Shown: positions 54,302-63,425, numbered from the stretch's first letter. The stretch: DNA of 64,000 nucleotides from Cognatiyoonia sp965661665 (GCF_965661665.1 NZ_CBFIEO010000001.1:62001-126000); one strand, 5' to 3'. Numbers and translations: made by a program. The notes: generated by a model not told the origin, from the letters alone.

Positions 54302-55018
54302 ATGAGACTGGAATCACCCAAAAATAAAAAGGCCTATTGCGCCGCTGATTTGCGTGAACGCATTTTGACGCAAGATATCCCGCCGGGAACGGACCTTGAT
54401 GAAGCGAACTTGGCGGAGGAATACGGTATTTCGCGGACGCCCCTGCGAGAGGTGCTGCACCGTCTGGCAGGCGGCGGATACGTTCGGTTGGAGGAGAACC
54501 GTGGCGCGAAAGTTGAGTCGCTTGATCTTTCTGCACTGCGCAAATTCTTCCAAACCGCTCCACTTATTTATTGTTCGATTGCTCGGCAGGCAGCTGAGAA
54601 CAGGACCAGCCAGCAAGTCGCCGCATTGAAAGAGGTGCAACGCGCTTTTGCAGAGGCGACCCGTTTTGGTGATGCGCGGAGTGCGGCACTGCTGAACCAC
54701 CAATTCCATGACTCCATTGGGCAAATGGCGGACAATCCATATCTGTTTGCCGGATTGAAGAGGATGCTGGTCGATCACACGCGACTGAGCCAAACCTTCT
54801 TTCGGCCTGAAACCTCTGCTGATGAGGCACGGGTAAGGAAATCCATCGAACAACATGACGCGATGATCTCGGCCATTGAAGCGCAAGAACCTGCACTGGC
54901 CACCGATCTGACCTTGCAACATTGGGACTTGTCCCGTGACCAGCTTGAGAAGTTCGTGAGGCCTGATCCATTGCCGCTCGATGTAATCGCAATGAAGGAC
55001 CGACGCGATGCAGTTTGA
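54302..55018 (+). CDS. GntR-family (FCD/VanR type) transcriptional regulator
   Basis: 238 aa. N-terminal winged helix with LRERILTQDIPPGTDLDEANLAEEYGISRTPLREVLHRLAGGGYVRLEENRGAKV (about 17-71), then an all-helical FCD ligand domain with metal-binding residues in NHQFHDSIGQMADN near 138 and EQHDAMISAIEA near 182. It probably represses both divergent operons and is released by a pathway intermediate. No ribosome site precedes the ATG, consistent with leaderless translation. Its stop is ten bases into the next gene. Confidence 0.9.
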   Translation: MRLESPKNKKAYCAADLRERILTQDIPPGTDLDEANLAEEYGISRTPLREVLHRLAGGGYVRLEENRGAKVESLDLSALRKFFQTAPLIYCSIARQAAENRTSQQVAALKEVQRAFAEATRFGDARSAALLNHQFHDSIGQMADNPYLFAGLKRMLVDHTRLSQTFFRPETSADEARVRKSIEQHDAMISAIEAQEPALATDLTLQHWDLSRDQLEKFVRPDPLPLDVIAMKDRRDAV

Positions 55019-55916
55019 AGGGATCTACACCCCCATAGTGACGCCCTATCATGAAAACTTTTCATTGAATGAAGCGGTGCTGGCGCAGACGGTTGAGCAC
55101 CTCATTGCCGCTGGTGTGCACGGGATCATCGTCGCGGGATCGACAGGGGAATACTACGCCCAGTCAGAAGAGGAGCGGGTGGCCATGATGTCGCTCTGCG
55201 CGAAGCTAATCAACGGACGCGTGCCAATGATCGTTGGCACGGGGGCGATCCGGACAGAGGATTCCGTCCGCTATGCCGAAGCCGCGAAAGCGGCCCGTGC
55301 TGACGGCTTGTTGGTTGCAACGCCGCCTTATGCCTATCCGACAGGGCGGGAGATTGCTTTGCACGCTTTGGCCATTGATCGCGCTGCGAACTTACCGATT
55401 ATGCTCTACAACTATCCGGGCCGCATGTCGGTGAATATGGATGAGGAAACGCTGGACCGTCTTGGTCGTTCGCCGAACTTCTGCGCGATCAAGGAAAGCT
55501 CCGGCGACATTAACCGTCTGCACATGTTGGCGCGTGATTATCCGCACATTGCCCTGAGTTGTGGAATGGACGATCAGGCGTTGGAGTTCTTCGCTTGGGG
55601 TGCGCGATCTTGGGTCTGCGCAGGGTCGAACTTTGCGCCAGAGGCGCATATCGCGCTCTATCAGGCCTGTGCGGTTGAGGGCGATTTCATCAAAGGCCGC
55701 GCGATTATGTCGGCCATGCTGCCGCTGATGCGTGTGTTGGAGCAGGGCGGGAAGTTTGTGCAATGCATCAAATATGGGCTGACCTTGCGGGGGATCGACG
55801 CGGGCCCACCACGCAAGCCGCTGCAACCGCTCAACAAGGACGACAAACGCGAATTGGTTGAAGTCATCCGGACTATGAACACGACAGTAGAAAAGATCAC
55901 AGGAGCAGGCGCATGA
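55008..55916 (+). CDS. DapA-family (DHDPS/NAL) class I lyase or aldolase
   Basis: 302 aa (beta/alpha)8 barrel of the dihydrodipicolinate-synthase/N-acetylneuraminate-lyase family. GSTGEYYAQSEEER near 47, catalytic Tyr in YNYPGR near 139 and Schiff-base Lys in AIKESSGD near 163. True dapA is unlikely given the catabolic context. Family members cleave or form 2-keto-acid aldols; here an aldehyde product could feed the next gene's aldehyde dehydrogenase. Substrate unknown. Confidence 0.82.
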   Translation: MQFEGIYTPIVTPYHENFSLNEAVLAQTVEHLIAAGVHGIIVAGSTGEYYAQSEEERVAMMSLCAKLINGRVPMIVGTGAIRTEDSVRYAEAAKAARADGLLVATPPYAYPTGREIALHALAIDRAANLPIMLYNYPGRMSVNMDEETLDRLGRSPNFCAIKESSGDINRLHMLARDYPHIALSCGMDDQALEFFAWGARSWVCAGSNFAPEAHIALYQACAVEGDFIKGRAIMSAMLPLMRVLEQGGKFVQCIKYGLTLRGIDAGPPRKPLQPLNKDDKRELVEVIRTMNTTVEKITGAGA

Positions 55917-57385
55917 GCGATCTTCTGACCCACGACGAATATCAGGCGCTGGCGGAGGCATTGGATCCTCCAACGACAGCCTTCATCGACGGTAAGTTTC
56001 AGGCTGGAAAGGGGGCAAAGTTTGCTACCGTGAACCCAGCAACCGGTCAGGCGTTGGCAGAGATTTCTGGCTGCAATGATATTGATGTTGATCTCGCGGT
56101 GAGTAAAGCGCGGGGGGCGTTCGATCAAGGCCGCTGGTCCAAGCTGCATCCATCGGAGCGGAAGGATGTTCTAATCCGGCTGTGCAAGCTCATCACACGA
56201 AACCGTCGGGAGCTTGCGGTGATGGAAAGCGTCGACAGCGGCAAACCGATCCTTGATTGTGAGACCGTTGACGTGCCGGAGGCGATCCACTGCATCAAAT
56301 GGCACGCCGAAGCGATTGATAAAATCTACGACCAGACGGGTCCAACAGGGGACGATGCCATCTCAATGATCTTGCGGGAGCCGATTGGTGTTGTGGCCGC
56401 GGTCCTCCCCTGGAATTTTCCGCTCATGATGCTGGCGTGGAAGATCGGCCCTGCTTTGGCGGCGGGATGTTCCGTGATTGTGAAACCAGCGGAGCAGACA
56501 TCGCTGACCGCCTTGCGGGTGGCAGAGTTGGCCTATGAGGCGGGCATTCCGCGTGGTGTGCTTCAAGTGTTGCCGGGTGATGGGCCTTCGGTTGGTGAAC
56601 CGTTGGGACGGCATATGGATGTCGACATGGTGAGCTTCACGGGTTCCACAGATACAGGGCGCTTGTTTCTCAAGTATGCGGCGGACAGCAACTTGAAAAA
56701 GGTTGTTCTGGAATGTGGTGGCAAGAACCCTGCTGTTGTTTTTGATGATGCCGAAAACCTCGATCACGTGGCGGAGCATGTGGTGAACGCCGCGTTCTGG
56801 AACGCGGGGCAAAACTGTTCAGCGGCGTCGCGGTTGATTGTGCATGAAGGTGTGAAGGCCGACCTGCTTGAACGGATCGAAGCACGAATCCGCGACTGGA
56901 AAACGGGCGACCCGCTTGACCCAGCAAACCACATTGGCTGTTTGATCGATGGCGACCATGCGGCGAAGGTTTGGGGCTATATCGGCGAGACGAAAAAGAA
57001 CGTCTTTGTCACCCCGTGCATCGTTGAGGTGGGCCGCAACGATGTGATGGCGAAGGACGAGATTTTTGGGCCAGTGCTGTCGGTCATCACTGTCTCCAGC
57101 AATGACGAGGCCGTCGAAGTTGCCAACGACACATCTTATGGCCTCGCTGCCTCGGTGTTCACAGTCAATACCCGACGCGCCATTCGTGCCGCGCGGAACA
57201 TTAAGGCGGGGACGGTGACGGTCAACTGCTATGGGGAGGGGGATATTTCCACTCCTTTCGGTGGCTACAAACAATCCGGCTTTGGCGGGCGCGACAATGG
57301 CATTCATGCTCATGATCAGTTCACAGAGTTGAAAACGATCTGGATTGATCTGACTGATCCGAAAGAGGGCGATCATGTCGGTTGA
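55913..57385 (+). CDS. NAD-dependent aldehyde dehydrogenase (aminobutyraldehyde type)
   Basis: 490 aa. Catalytic Glu in LECGGKNPAVVF near residue 268 and catalytic Cys in NAGQNCSAASR near 302; proton path Asn in PWNFPLMM. Overall closest in memory to PuuC and trimethylaminobutyraldehyde dehydrogenases (VVAAVLPWNFP, GEGDISTPFGGYKQSGFGGRDNG). It would oxidise an amino- or trimethylamino-aldehyde to the acid. It overlaps dapA-like by ATGA and the MttB-like gene by 11 bases. Confidence 0.88.
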   Translation: MSDLLTHDEYQALAEALDPPTTAFIDGKFQAGKGAKFATVNPATGQALAEISGCNDIDVDLAVSKARGAFDQGRWSKLHPSERKDVLIRLCKLITRNRRELAVMESVDSGKPILDCETVDVPEAIHCIKWHAEAIDKIYDQTGPTGDDAISMILREPIGVVAAVLPWNFPLMMLAWKIGPALAAGCSVIVKPAEQTSLTALRVAELAYEAGIPRGVLQVLPGDGPSVGEPLGRHMDVDMVSFTGSTDTGRLFLKYAADSNLKKVVLECGGKNPAVVFDDAENLDHVAEHVVNAAFWNAGQNCSAASRLIVHEGVKADLLERIEARIRDWKTGDPLDPANHIGCLIDGDHAAKVWGYIGETKKNVFVTPCIVEVGRNDVMAKDEIFGPVLSVITVSSNDEAVEVANDTSYGLAASVFTVNTRRAIRAARNIKAGTVTVNCYGEGDISTPFGGYKQSGFGGRDNGIHAHDQFTELKTIWIDLTDPKEGDHVG

Positions 57386-58925
57386 TGCTGTAGGTACTAC
57401 CCGCCGTGGAAGAGGCGCGCGGAAAGCAGCGCGACAGGCGCGGGACATCACTATGTTGCCTGCGCTGAAGCGCGGCATTCCATTGACCGAGCCGATGGAT
57501 GCGGAACAAATTGCGCGCATCGATGCGGCGTCGATGGATATTTTGGAAAACGTCGGCGTGGTGTTTCGTGACGACATCGCCTTGGCTGACTGGAAGGCAG
57601 CGGGCGCAGACGTGCGGGGCGAGACGGTCCATTTGGACCGTAGACTTGTGCGGGACCTGATCAAGACGATCCCGGCGTCGTTCACATATCACGCGCGCAA
57701 TCCGGCCAATAACCTGCCATTCGGCAACGATCATGCGATCTTTATACCCATGACAGGGGCGCCATACCTGCGGGATCTGGACGATGTGCGCCGCAACCCG
57801 ACGCTGGACGACCTCGCCAACTTCCACAAGTTGAGCCACATGCTGCCTGCGATGCATTCCTCCGCCCATCACATTGTGGAGCCTTATGACCATCCGATTA
57901 GCCAGCGGCATTTGCGGATCACTTATTCGTCGATGAAGCATTCGGACAAGACGTTCATGGGGATGACGACCAGCCCGAAAAACGCCGAAGACGTCATGGA
58001 CATGTGCGCGATCCTATTCGGGAAAGAGTTTATGGAGACGCATCCCGTTGTTACCGGCAACTGCAACGGCAACTCTCCCTTGGTCTGGGATGAAACGATG
58101 CTGGGCGCGATGCGGGCCTTTGCGCGGTGCAATCAGCCGGTGCTCTGCTCACCGTTCGTGTTGGGAGGTGCAAATACGCCTGCGTCCGTCGCGCCGACCG
58201 TGGCGCAATTGAATGCGGAGGCTTTGAGCGCCTTAGCCTATACCCAAGTGATCCGAAAAGGAACGCCCGCGATATATGGGCATTACCTTTCGACAGTTTC
58301 GATGAAGTCGGGCGCACCGATGGCAGGCACGCCCGAGATTAGTCTGATGAACATGATGATCGGCCAGATGGCGCGGTTCTATGATGTGCCTTGGCGCACG
58401 TCCAACACGTTGGGCGGGGCGAAGACGTTTGATGCTCAGGCCGGATATGAAAGCGCCAGCACATTGATGGCCGTAATGATGTCGGGTGCGAATTACATCT
58501 GGCATTCGGCTGGGTGGAACGAGGCGGGGATGCATTGCTCGATAGCGAAGTTCATCGTCGATTCGGAGCAATGTGCGATGGCGCATCGCATGGCCTCTGG
58601 CATCAACTGGGATGACTTTGATGAAGCAATCAAAGCGGTGGGCGATGTGGGTCCGGGTGGTCACTACCTCGGCCATCCGCACACGTTGGAGAATTTCCAA
58701 CGAGCTTTCTTCATGCCAGAAATGTTTGACAACAACTCGATCGAGCAATGGCAGGCGGAAGGATCCGTTGAGATCAATGAGCGTGCCCTGCAGAGGGCGC
58801 GTGCCCTGCTCAACGAATATGAAGAGCCAAAACTGGACGAAGCAGTAGATGAAGAGTTGCGGGACTACATCGCGCGGCGGGAGCGGGAGATTCCTGCTGC
58901 GGATGCGCTCAATCAGGATCTCTAG
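57375..58925 (+). CDS. MttB-family (trimethylamine/glycine betaine methyltransferase-like) protein, no pyrrolysine
   Basis: 516 aa, COG5598/MttB fold. It reads through without an internal TAG, so it is a non-pyrrolysine member like MtgB or MtcB. Basic N-terminus TTRRGRGARKAARQ is usual for the alphaproteobacterial branch. No corrinoid protein gene lies in the window, so its methyl acceptor is unknown. Placed between aldehyde dehydrogenase and a DAO-family flavoprotein, it probably demethylates a quaternary amine. Confidence 0.85.
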   Translation: MSVDAVGTTRRGRGARKAARQARDITMLPALKRGIPLTEPMDAEQIARIDAASMDILENVGVVFRDDIALADWKAAGADVRGETVHLDRRLVRDLIKTIPASFTYHARNPANNLPFGNDHAIFIPMTGAPYLRDLDDVRRNPTLDDLANFHKLSHMLPAMHSSAHHIVEPYDHPISQRHLRITYSSMKHSDKTFMGMTTSPKNAEDVMDMCAILFGKEFMETHPVVTGNCNGNSPLVWDETMLGAMRAFARCNQPVLCSPFVLGGANTPASVAPTVAQLNAEALSALAYTQVIRKGTPAIYGHYLSTVSMKSGAPMAGTPEISLMNMMIGQMARFYDVPWRTSNTLGGAKTFDAQAGYESASTLMAVMMSGANYIWHSAGWNEAGMHCSIAKFIVDSEQCAMAHRMASGINWDDFDEAIKAVGDVGPGGHYLGHPHTLENFQRAFFMPEMFDNNSIEQWQAEGSVEINERALQRARALLNEYEEPKLDEAVDEELRDYIARREREIPAADALNQDL

Positions 58926-58927
58926 CC

Positions 58928-60265
58928 TTGCGGATTTCTGTCACCAAACAACCCATTGATCCCGGCCCTGCAGGATGGCGCGACCTGTTGCAGGCGCCTG
59001 CGTCATTCCCTCGGCTAGAGCAAAACATGATGGCGGAATGGGTAGTGATCGGCGCGGGATTTGCGGGCCTTTCTGCCGCGCGTCGTTTAGCGCAGCGGTG
59101 TCCCGCGGATCGGATCGTTGTGTTGGATGCAAAACAAGTGGCGGAGGGGCCAGCGGGTCGCAATTCCGGCTTCATGATTGATCTGCCGCATGACCTCGCG
59201 TCGGAGGATTATGGCGGCGCGGTCGAGGCTGACAAAGTCCTGATCGAGGACAATCGCTACGCCATCGATTTCGCGGCGGAGATGGCGGAGGACTTTGGCC
59301 TCGGCGCCGACGTCTTCGACCGTTCGGGCAAGATCAACGGCGCGGCCACGGCCAAGGGCCACAGTCATAATGTCGATTATGCAAGTCATCTTGCAGGGTT
59401 GGATGAAGAGTCCGAGCTTTATGACGCCCAAACGATGAAAGAGATTACGGGAACGGACTACTATCAAAGCGGCCTTTTCACCAAAGGCACAGCGATGATC
59501 CAACCCGCTGCCTATGTCTTAGATATCGCTCATGGGATGTCCTCTAACCGGCTTCAGATTTTTGAGAATTCAGGCGTGACGGGCCTAAAACGGAACGGGG
59601 CTTGGCAGGTCGAGACAGCGAGCGGGACTGTGACAACCCCGAACGTTCTTCTGGCTGTGAACGGCCACCTCAATAGCTTTGGCTACATGAAGCGGCGGTT
59701 GATGCATGTCTTTACTTATGCCTCGCTCACGCGGCCGTTGACCGAGGAGGAAGTCAAGGCGCTGGGCGGCAAGCCCGTATGGGGACTCACGCCTGCTGAT
59801 CCTCTCGGCACAACAGTCCGGCGGCTGAGCGGCGCGAGTGGGGACCGCATTCTTGTGCGGAACCGCTTCACCTTCGATCCATCGATGGAGGTGGATGCAG
59901 CTCGGATGTGGCAAATAGCAAAGAATCACGACGCTGCCCTCTGCGCCCGCTTCCCAATGCTGAAGCATGTTGAGATGGCATGGCGTTGGGGTGGACGGCT
60001 CTGCCTGAGTCGGAACAGTGTTGGCATTGTTCAGGAGTTGGAAGATGGCCTGTTCGCGGCATGCTGTCAGAACGGTCTTGGCACGACGCGGGGGACATTG
60101 GCCGGTATCTTAGCCGCTGATTTGGCGACCGGACATACGTCGGACCGGCTGGATCGCGCGATCCATGCAGACGCGCCGCAAAAGCTGCCACCGAATTGGA
60201 TCACCAAGCCGGCGGCAAATGCTCTGTTGCGCTTTCAGGAATATCGGGCGGGGAAAGAAGTCTGA
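58928..60265 (+). CDS. DAO-family FAD-dependent amine/amino acid oxidoreductase
   Basis: 445 aa from a TTG start two bases after the MttB-like stop, with an AGGA box nine bases upstream. An ATG at codon 34 or 35 is possible but would start directly at the FAD motif. FAD-binding VIGAGFAGLSAARRL near 38-52, GRNSGFMIDLPHD near 76, and C-terminal GLGTTRGTLAGILAADL. Similar to glycine/D-amino-acid oxidases and dimethylglycine-type demethylating enzymes; it could oxidise the methylamine product of the previous gene. It converges on the DUF3299 gene. Confidence 0.85.
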   Translation: MRISVTKQPIDPGPAGWRDLLQAPASFPRLEQNMMAEWVVIGAGFAGLSAARRLAQRCPADRIVVLDAKQVAEGPAGRNSGFMIDLPHDLASEDYGGAVEADKVLIEDNRYAIDFAAEMAEDFGLGADVFDRSGKINGAATAKGHSHNVDYASHLAGLDEESELYDAQTMKEITGTDYYQSGLFTKGTAMIQPAAYVLDIAHGMSSNRLQIFENSGVTGLKRNGAWQVETASGTVTTPNVLLAVNGHLNSFGYMKRRLMHVFTYASLTRPLTEEEVKALGGKPVWGLTPADPLGTTVRRLSGASGDRILVRNRFTFDPSMEVDAARMWQIAKNHDAALCARFPMLKHVEMAWRWGGRLCLSRNSVGIVQELEDGLFAACCQNGLGTTRGTLAGILAADLATGHTSDRLDRAIHADAPQKLPPNWITKPAANALLRFQEYRAGKEV

Positions 60266-60268
60266 CGT

Positions 60269-60772
60269 CTACCAGGCATAAACTTCCATCGCGTCAGCCG
60301 TCAAAGAGTACCCTGTTCGGCCAAGGTCTGTGTCTTGCAACTTTGTCCGCATTTCGCCCGTAACCCAGACCGCTTCCCATAAATCGGTTGCGGGCCAAGG
60401 CGTTTCCGTCCGTGTGACAACAAGCTGGTTCGCGGGCGGCGGCGGCGTGTGTATGCAGGCACCAGCGTAGGGCACCAGCAGGAAGTCATAGACACCGTCT
60501 GCGGTCATCTCTAACGGCACCACGAAGCCCGGGATTTTGACGTAGGTGCCGTTCAAGTCTTCATTCACTTTCAGCGCGTTCGCGTCATAGATTGGTCGCC
60601 AGAAATCGCTCGCCACATCCATCTGCCCCTCGGCAATAATCTCAGAATATGGAACGCCGGGCGGGATCAGATCTTCCCACATCGTTTCGCGCGGCGTCTT
60701 AGCCAAAGCCGCGTTCGGTGCAAAGGCTGACGCAGAAAGTAGGGCAAGTGTGGAACGTCGTGAGAGCGTCAT
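60269..60772 (-). CDS. DUF3299 protein of the zinc-transport operon (ZrgE-like)
   Basis: 167 aa. Twin-Arg-like signal peptide (SRRSTLALLSASAF, cleaved near AALAK at 25) and a DUF3299 domain with IPGFVVPLEMTADGVYDFLLVPYAGACIHTPPPPANQ. Periplasmic. Partner genes for a MacB-like permease and ATPase precede it. Last gene of the Zur-type operon; exact role in zinc uptake is not known. Confidence 0.85.
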   Translation of the reverse strand: MTLSRRSTLALLSASAFAPNAALAKTPRETMWEDLIPPGVPYSEIIAEGQMDVASDFWRPIYDANALKVNEDLNGTYVKIPGFVVPLEMTADGVYDFLLVPYAGACIHTPPPPANQLVVTRTETPWPATDLWEAVWVTGEMRTKLQDTDLGRTGYSLTADAMEVYAW

Positions 60773-60789
60773 GGTCGATCCTGAAAAGG

Positions 60790-62040
60790 CTAGCTTCGAA
60801 CCATCATACCATCGACAAGGGACATTCGGTAAGCCCGGAATGCGGGCAATATGCTTACAACTGCGCTAGCGACGATAATTCCAATCAGAATGAGGACGTT
60901 GGTGCTGGTAAGCATGGTGATCGGCACCCAAAGCCCAAAATTTCTGTCTATGATCGGTTGCGCGATGTAGAGCGCCAAATATAGCAGCGCAACGCCGATA
61001 AGGACGCCAATGACCGTGATGATGATTGCCTCGAAGACCAGCAACCCAAAGACCACGCGTGGCCGCGCACCCATTGCGCGGTAAATCGCCATCTCGCGGC
61101 GGCGTTCGTTCAGGCTTGAGAAAATCACAGCCGTCATGCCGATCAGCGCCGTTGCCACAACCATCGCGGAGATGGTGAGAAGGGCAGACTCAGCTACACC
61201 AATCACACCCCAAAGCTCCTGCAGCGCCACGCCGGGCAGGACTGCGAGCAAGGGTTCTTCGGGATACGTGTTGATGGCACGCTGTAGGCCAAACGTTTGA
61301 AGTGGGTTCTTTGACCCCACCAAGATTGCGGTCACTGCCTCAGGCTTTAAGTCCATTTCGCGTAACTCGTCCGGTGTCGTGATCTGCCCAGGGATTTGCG
61401 CGCCACCGCGCCAATCGACATGGATCGCTTCGATCCCTTCAAGGCTGATGATCACGGTCCGGTCCACAGGTGTGCCTGTCTTTTCCAGAATACCTGAAAT
61501 GCGAAACGGTTGGTTTTCATGTTCGGTGAATGATGCAAGGCCGTGCGCCACGACAATCGGGTCTCCAACATTGTATTGCAAAGTCGCCGCGACATCCGCG
61601 CCAATGACCGCATCAAACAGGTCGGACATGACAGCGCCATCTAACAGGCGCAATGACTGACTCTGACGGTATTTGTAGTACTCGAAATAGGCTGGCGTTG
61701 TGCCCATCACGCGGAACTGGCGGTGGCTGTCGCCCAAGGATATGGGGACTGTCCAATCAACCTCTGGCCGCGCGACGATGTCCTGAAAGCTTTCCCAAGA
61801 GACGTTGTTGGTTGCGTTCCCGATATGGAAGACGGAGTAGAGCATCAGCTGAACCGCGCCGGATCGTGCACCGACGATAAGGTCGGTGCCTGAAATCGTG
61901 TCAGCAAAGCTGGCCTTTGTACCTGTCCGCACCTTTTCCACGCCAAGAAAGAGCATCACAGACACGGCGATTGCCAGAATGGTCATCGCAACGGTCAAAC
62001 TGCGGGTGCGGAGGGACGCGAGTGCTAAGCGCACCATCAT
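60790..62040 (-). CDS. MacB/FtsX-like ABC permease of the zinc-transport operon
   Basis: 416 aa. One N-terminal membrane segment (about 15-35), a large periplasmic domain (about 40-270), then three membrane segments near 285, 335 and 380, with the FtsX domain pattern SLNERRREMAIYRAMGARPRVVFGLLVFEAIIITVIGVLIG. Its ATG overlaps the ATPase stop (ATGA). Probably works with the ATPase and the His-rich periplasmic protein. Confidence 0.88.
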   Translation of the reverse strand: MMVRLALASLRTRSLTVAMTILAIAVSVMLFLGVEKVRTGTKASFADTISGTDLIVGARSGAVQLMLYSVFHIGNATNNVSWESFQDIVARPEVDWTVPISLGDSHRQFRVMGTTPAYFEYYKYRQSQSLRLLDGAVMSDLFDAVIGADVAATLQYNVGDPIVVAHGLASFTEHENQPFRISGILEKTGTPVDRTVIISLEGIEAIHVDWRGGAQIPGQITTPDELREMDLKPEAVTAILVGSKNPLQTFGLQRAINTYPEEPLLAVLPGVALQELWGVIGVAESALLTISAMVVATALIGMTAVIFSSLNERRREMAIYRAMGARPRVVFGLLVFEAIIITVIGVLIGVALLYLALYIAQPIIDRNFGLWVPITMLTSTNVLILIGIIVASAVVSILPAFRAYRMSLVDGMMVRS

Positions 62041-62732
62041 AGGGCGGGCTCCCCAACTGTGGCGACGTCGGACATTTTTAGCACGCGGTCAAACTTTGGA
62101 GCGAGGCGGGTATCATGGCTGACCATCAGCAGGGATAACCCAGAAGCGTCGAGTTGGTCGAACAAGAGATCAAGAAAAGCTGACTGACTACCTTCGTCTA
62201 AGGCGGAGGTGGGTTCGTCCGCAACGATCAACGGGGGGCGCCCGATCAGAGCGCGGGCGGCGGCCACGCGCTGTTGCTGGCCGACGCTCAAACTGTTCGC
62301 CCGCCGCCCCAAGACTTCTTCTGGCAGGCCCAAGGCGGCGCACAATCTTGCCGCTTCACTCCTCGCCTCCTTCGCTGTGGATCGTCGGCTTGGCGCGAAC
62401 TGCAGTGGTAACATGATATTGTCCAATACAGTTGCGAACGGCAACAGATTGAACTGTTGGAAGATAATCCCAATCTGCGCCGCGCGGTACTGGTCGCGTT
62501 GGCGGGGGGCCAATTCACCAAGCGACTGCCCGTTCAAAACCACGTCGCCCGACCCTGCTTCTACTGTACCGCACACGAGCGACAGAAGTGTCGATTTACC
62601 CGTCCCGCTTTCGCCTATGAGGAGCAGCTTTTCCTCCGCGCTCATGTTCAGGTCTGGGATGTGCAGCCAAAACGAATCGGACGCCTGCCATCTGAAATCG
62701 AGATTGCGAATGTGCAGGACGGGACTCTTCAA
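62037..62732 (-). CDS. ABC ATPase (LolD/MacB type) of the zinc-transport operon
   Basis: 231 aa from a TTG start that follows GGAAGGT by ten bases and lies three bases after the zrgA-like stop. Walker A IGESGTGKSTLLS near residues 37-49, Q-loop IIFQQFNLLPFATV, signature NSLSVGQQQRVAAARAL, Walker B LIVADEPTSALDEGSQ. Energises the FtsX-like permease. Confidence 0.9.
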   Translation of the reverse strand: MKSPVLHIRNLDFRWQASDSFWLHIPDLNMSAEEKLLLIGESGTGKSTLLSLVCGTVEAGSGDVVLNGQSLGELAPRQRDQYRAAQIGIIFQQFNLLPFATVLDNIMLPLQFAPSRRSTAKEARSEAARLCAALGLPEEVLGRRANSLSVGQQQRVAAARALIGRPPLIVADEPTSALDEGSQSAFLDLLFDQLDASGLSLLMVSHDTRLAPKFDRVLKMSDVATVGEPAL

Positions 62733-62735
62733 TAG

Positions 62736-63383
62736 TTAGAGACCTTCCAATACCAGCTCTGGCTCATCACGCTCCACTTCGTAAGCCATCGCGCCTTTAG
62801 TGGTGATCACCTGAACTTCAAGTTCCAAGGCATTTGGGAACTGCTCAAAGTAGGGGAAGCTGATATTTGTTAGCGCGTCCATGTTGGTGCAAGAGAACTC
62901 ATACTCAGCGTAAAATTCCGTGTGGCTTTCGCCAGCTTCTTCGTCGTGGTCATGTTCATCATGATCATGGCCGTCATGTTTTTCGTCGTCATGATCGTGA
63001 TCGTCGTGCTCTTCGCTGTCAACATGCTCCTCATGTTCGTCATCGTGACCATGCTCGTCATGATCGTGCTCATTACCTTCGAGATGTGCTTCGGCTTTCG
63101 CTGCGCTGCACCCTGCGTCAGATGGCAACCCGAAAAGTGCAGCAGGATCAGACAGGAGCGTAGTCGCGGTAGTGATAGCGGCCTTATCTTCGTCAGTTGT
63201 TGCCTCATATTCAAAGCCAACAATATCGGATCCTGGGGCTTCAAGCTCCATCGCCAATGTCTTCCCAAACAAGGCGATGTTGAGCGCGCCCACACCGTGT
63301 TCATGCGTATCATGTTCGCGTGACCCTTCGGCAAGGCCGGCGGTGGCAAAAGAGATTAGGGCAAGTTTGGGGAGATGTTTCAT
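62736..63383 (-). CDS. ZrgA-like (DUF2796) His-rich periplasmic zinc-binding protein
   Basis: 215 aa. Signal-like N-terminus (1-18), then HDTHEHGVGALNIALFGKTLAMELEAPGSDIVGFEY, the DUF2796 start. Residues about 106-150 form a low-complexity Asp/Glu/His metal-binding stretch with more than 15 His. The C-terminal FPYFEQFPNALELEVQVITTKG completes the domain. Family members bind zinc in the Zrg system described in Vibrio. First gene of the operon; a Zur-type box lies 42 bases upstream of the ATG. Confidence 0.88.
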   Translation of the reverse strand: MKHLPKLALISFATAGLAEGSREHDTHEHGVGALNIALFGKTLAMELEAPGSDIVGFEYEATTDEDKAAITTATTLLSDPAALFGLPSDAGCSAAKAEAHLEGNEHDHDEHGHDDEHEEHVDSEEHDDHDHDDEKHDGHDHDEHDHDEEAGESHTEFYAEYEFSCTNMDALTNISFPYFEQFPNALELEVQVITTKGAMAYEVERDEPELVLEGL

Positions 63384-63425
63384 GACAAGGTCCGTTGAAT
63401 TGTGGGCAACCTGAGAGACCTGTTA

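Noticed and set aside
57375..58925. Pyrrolysine (in-frame TAG) in the MttB-family gene
   Set aside because: The frame is continuous and ends at a normal TAG at 58923-58925; no internal amber codon exists.
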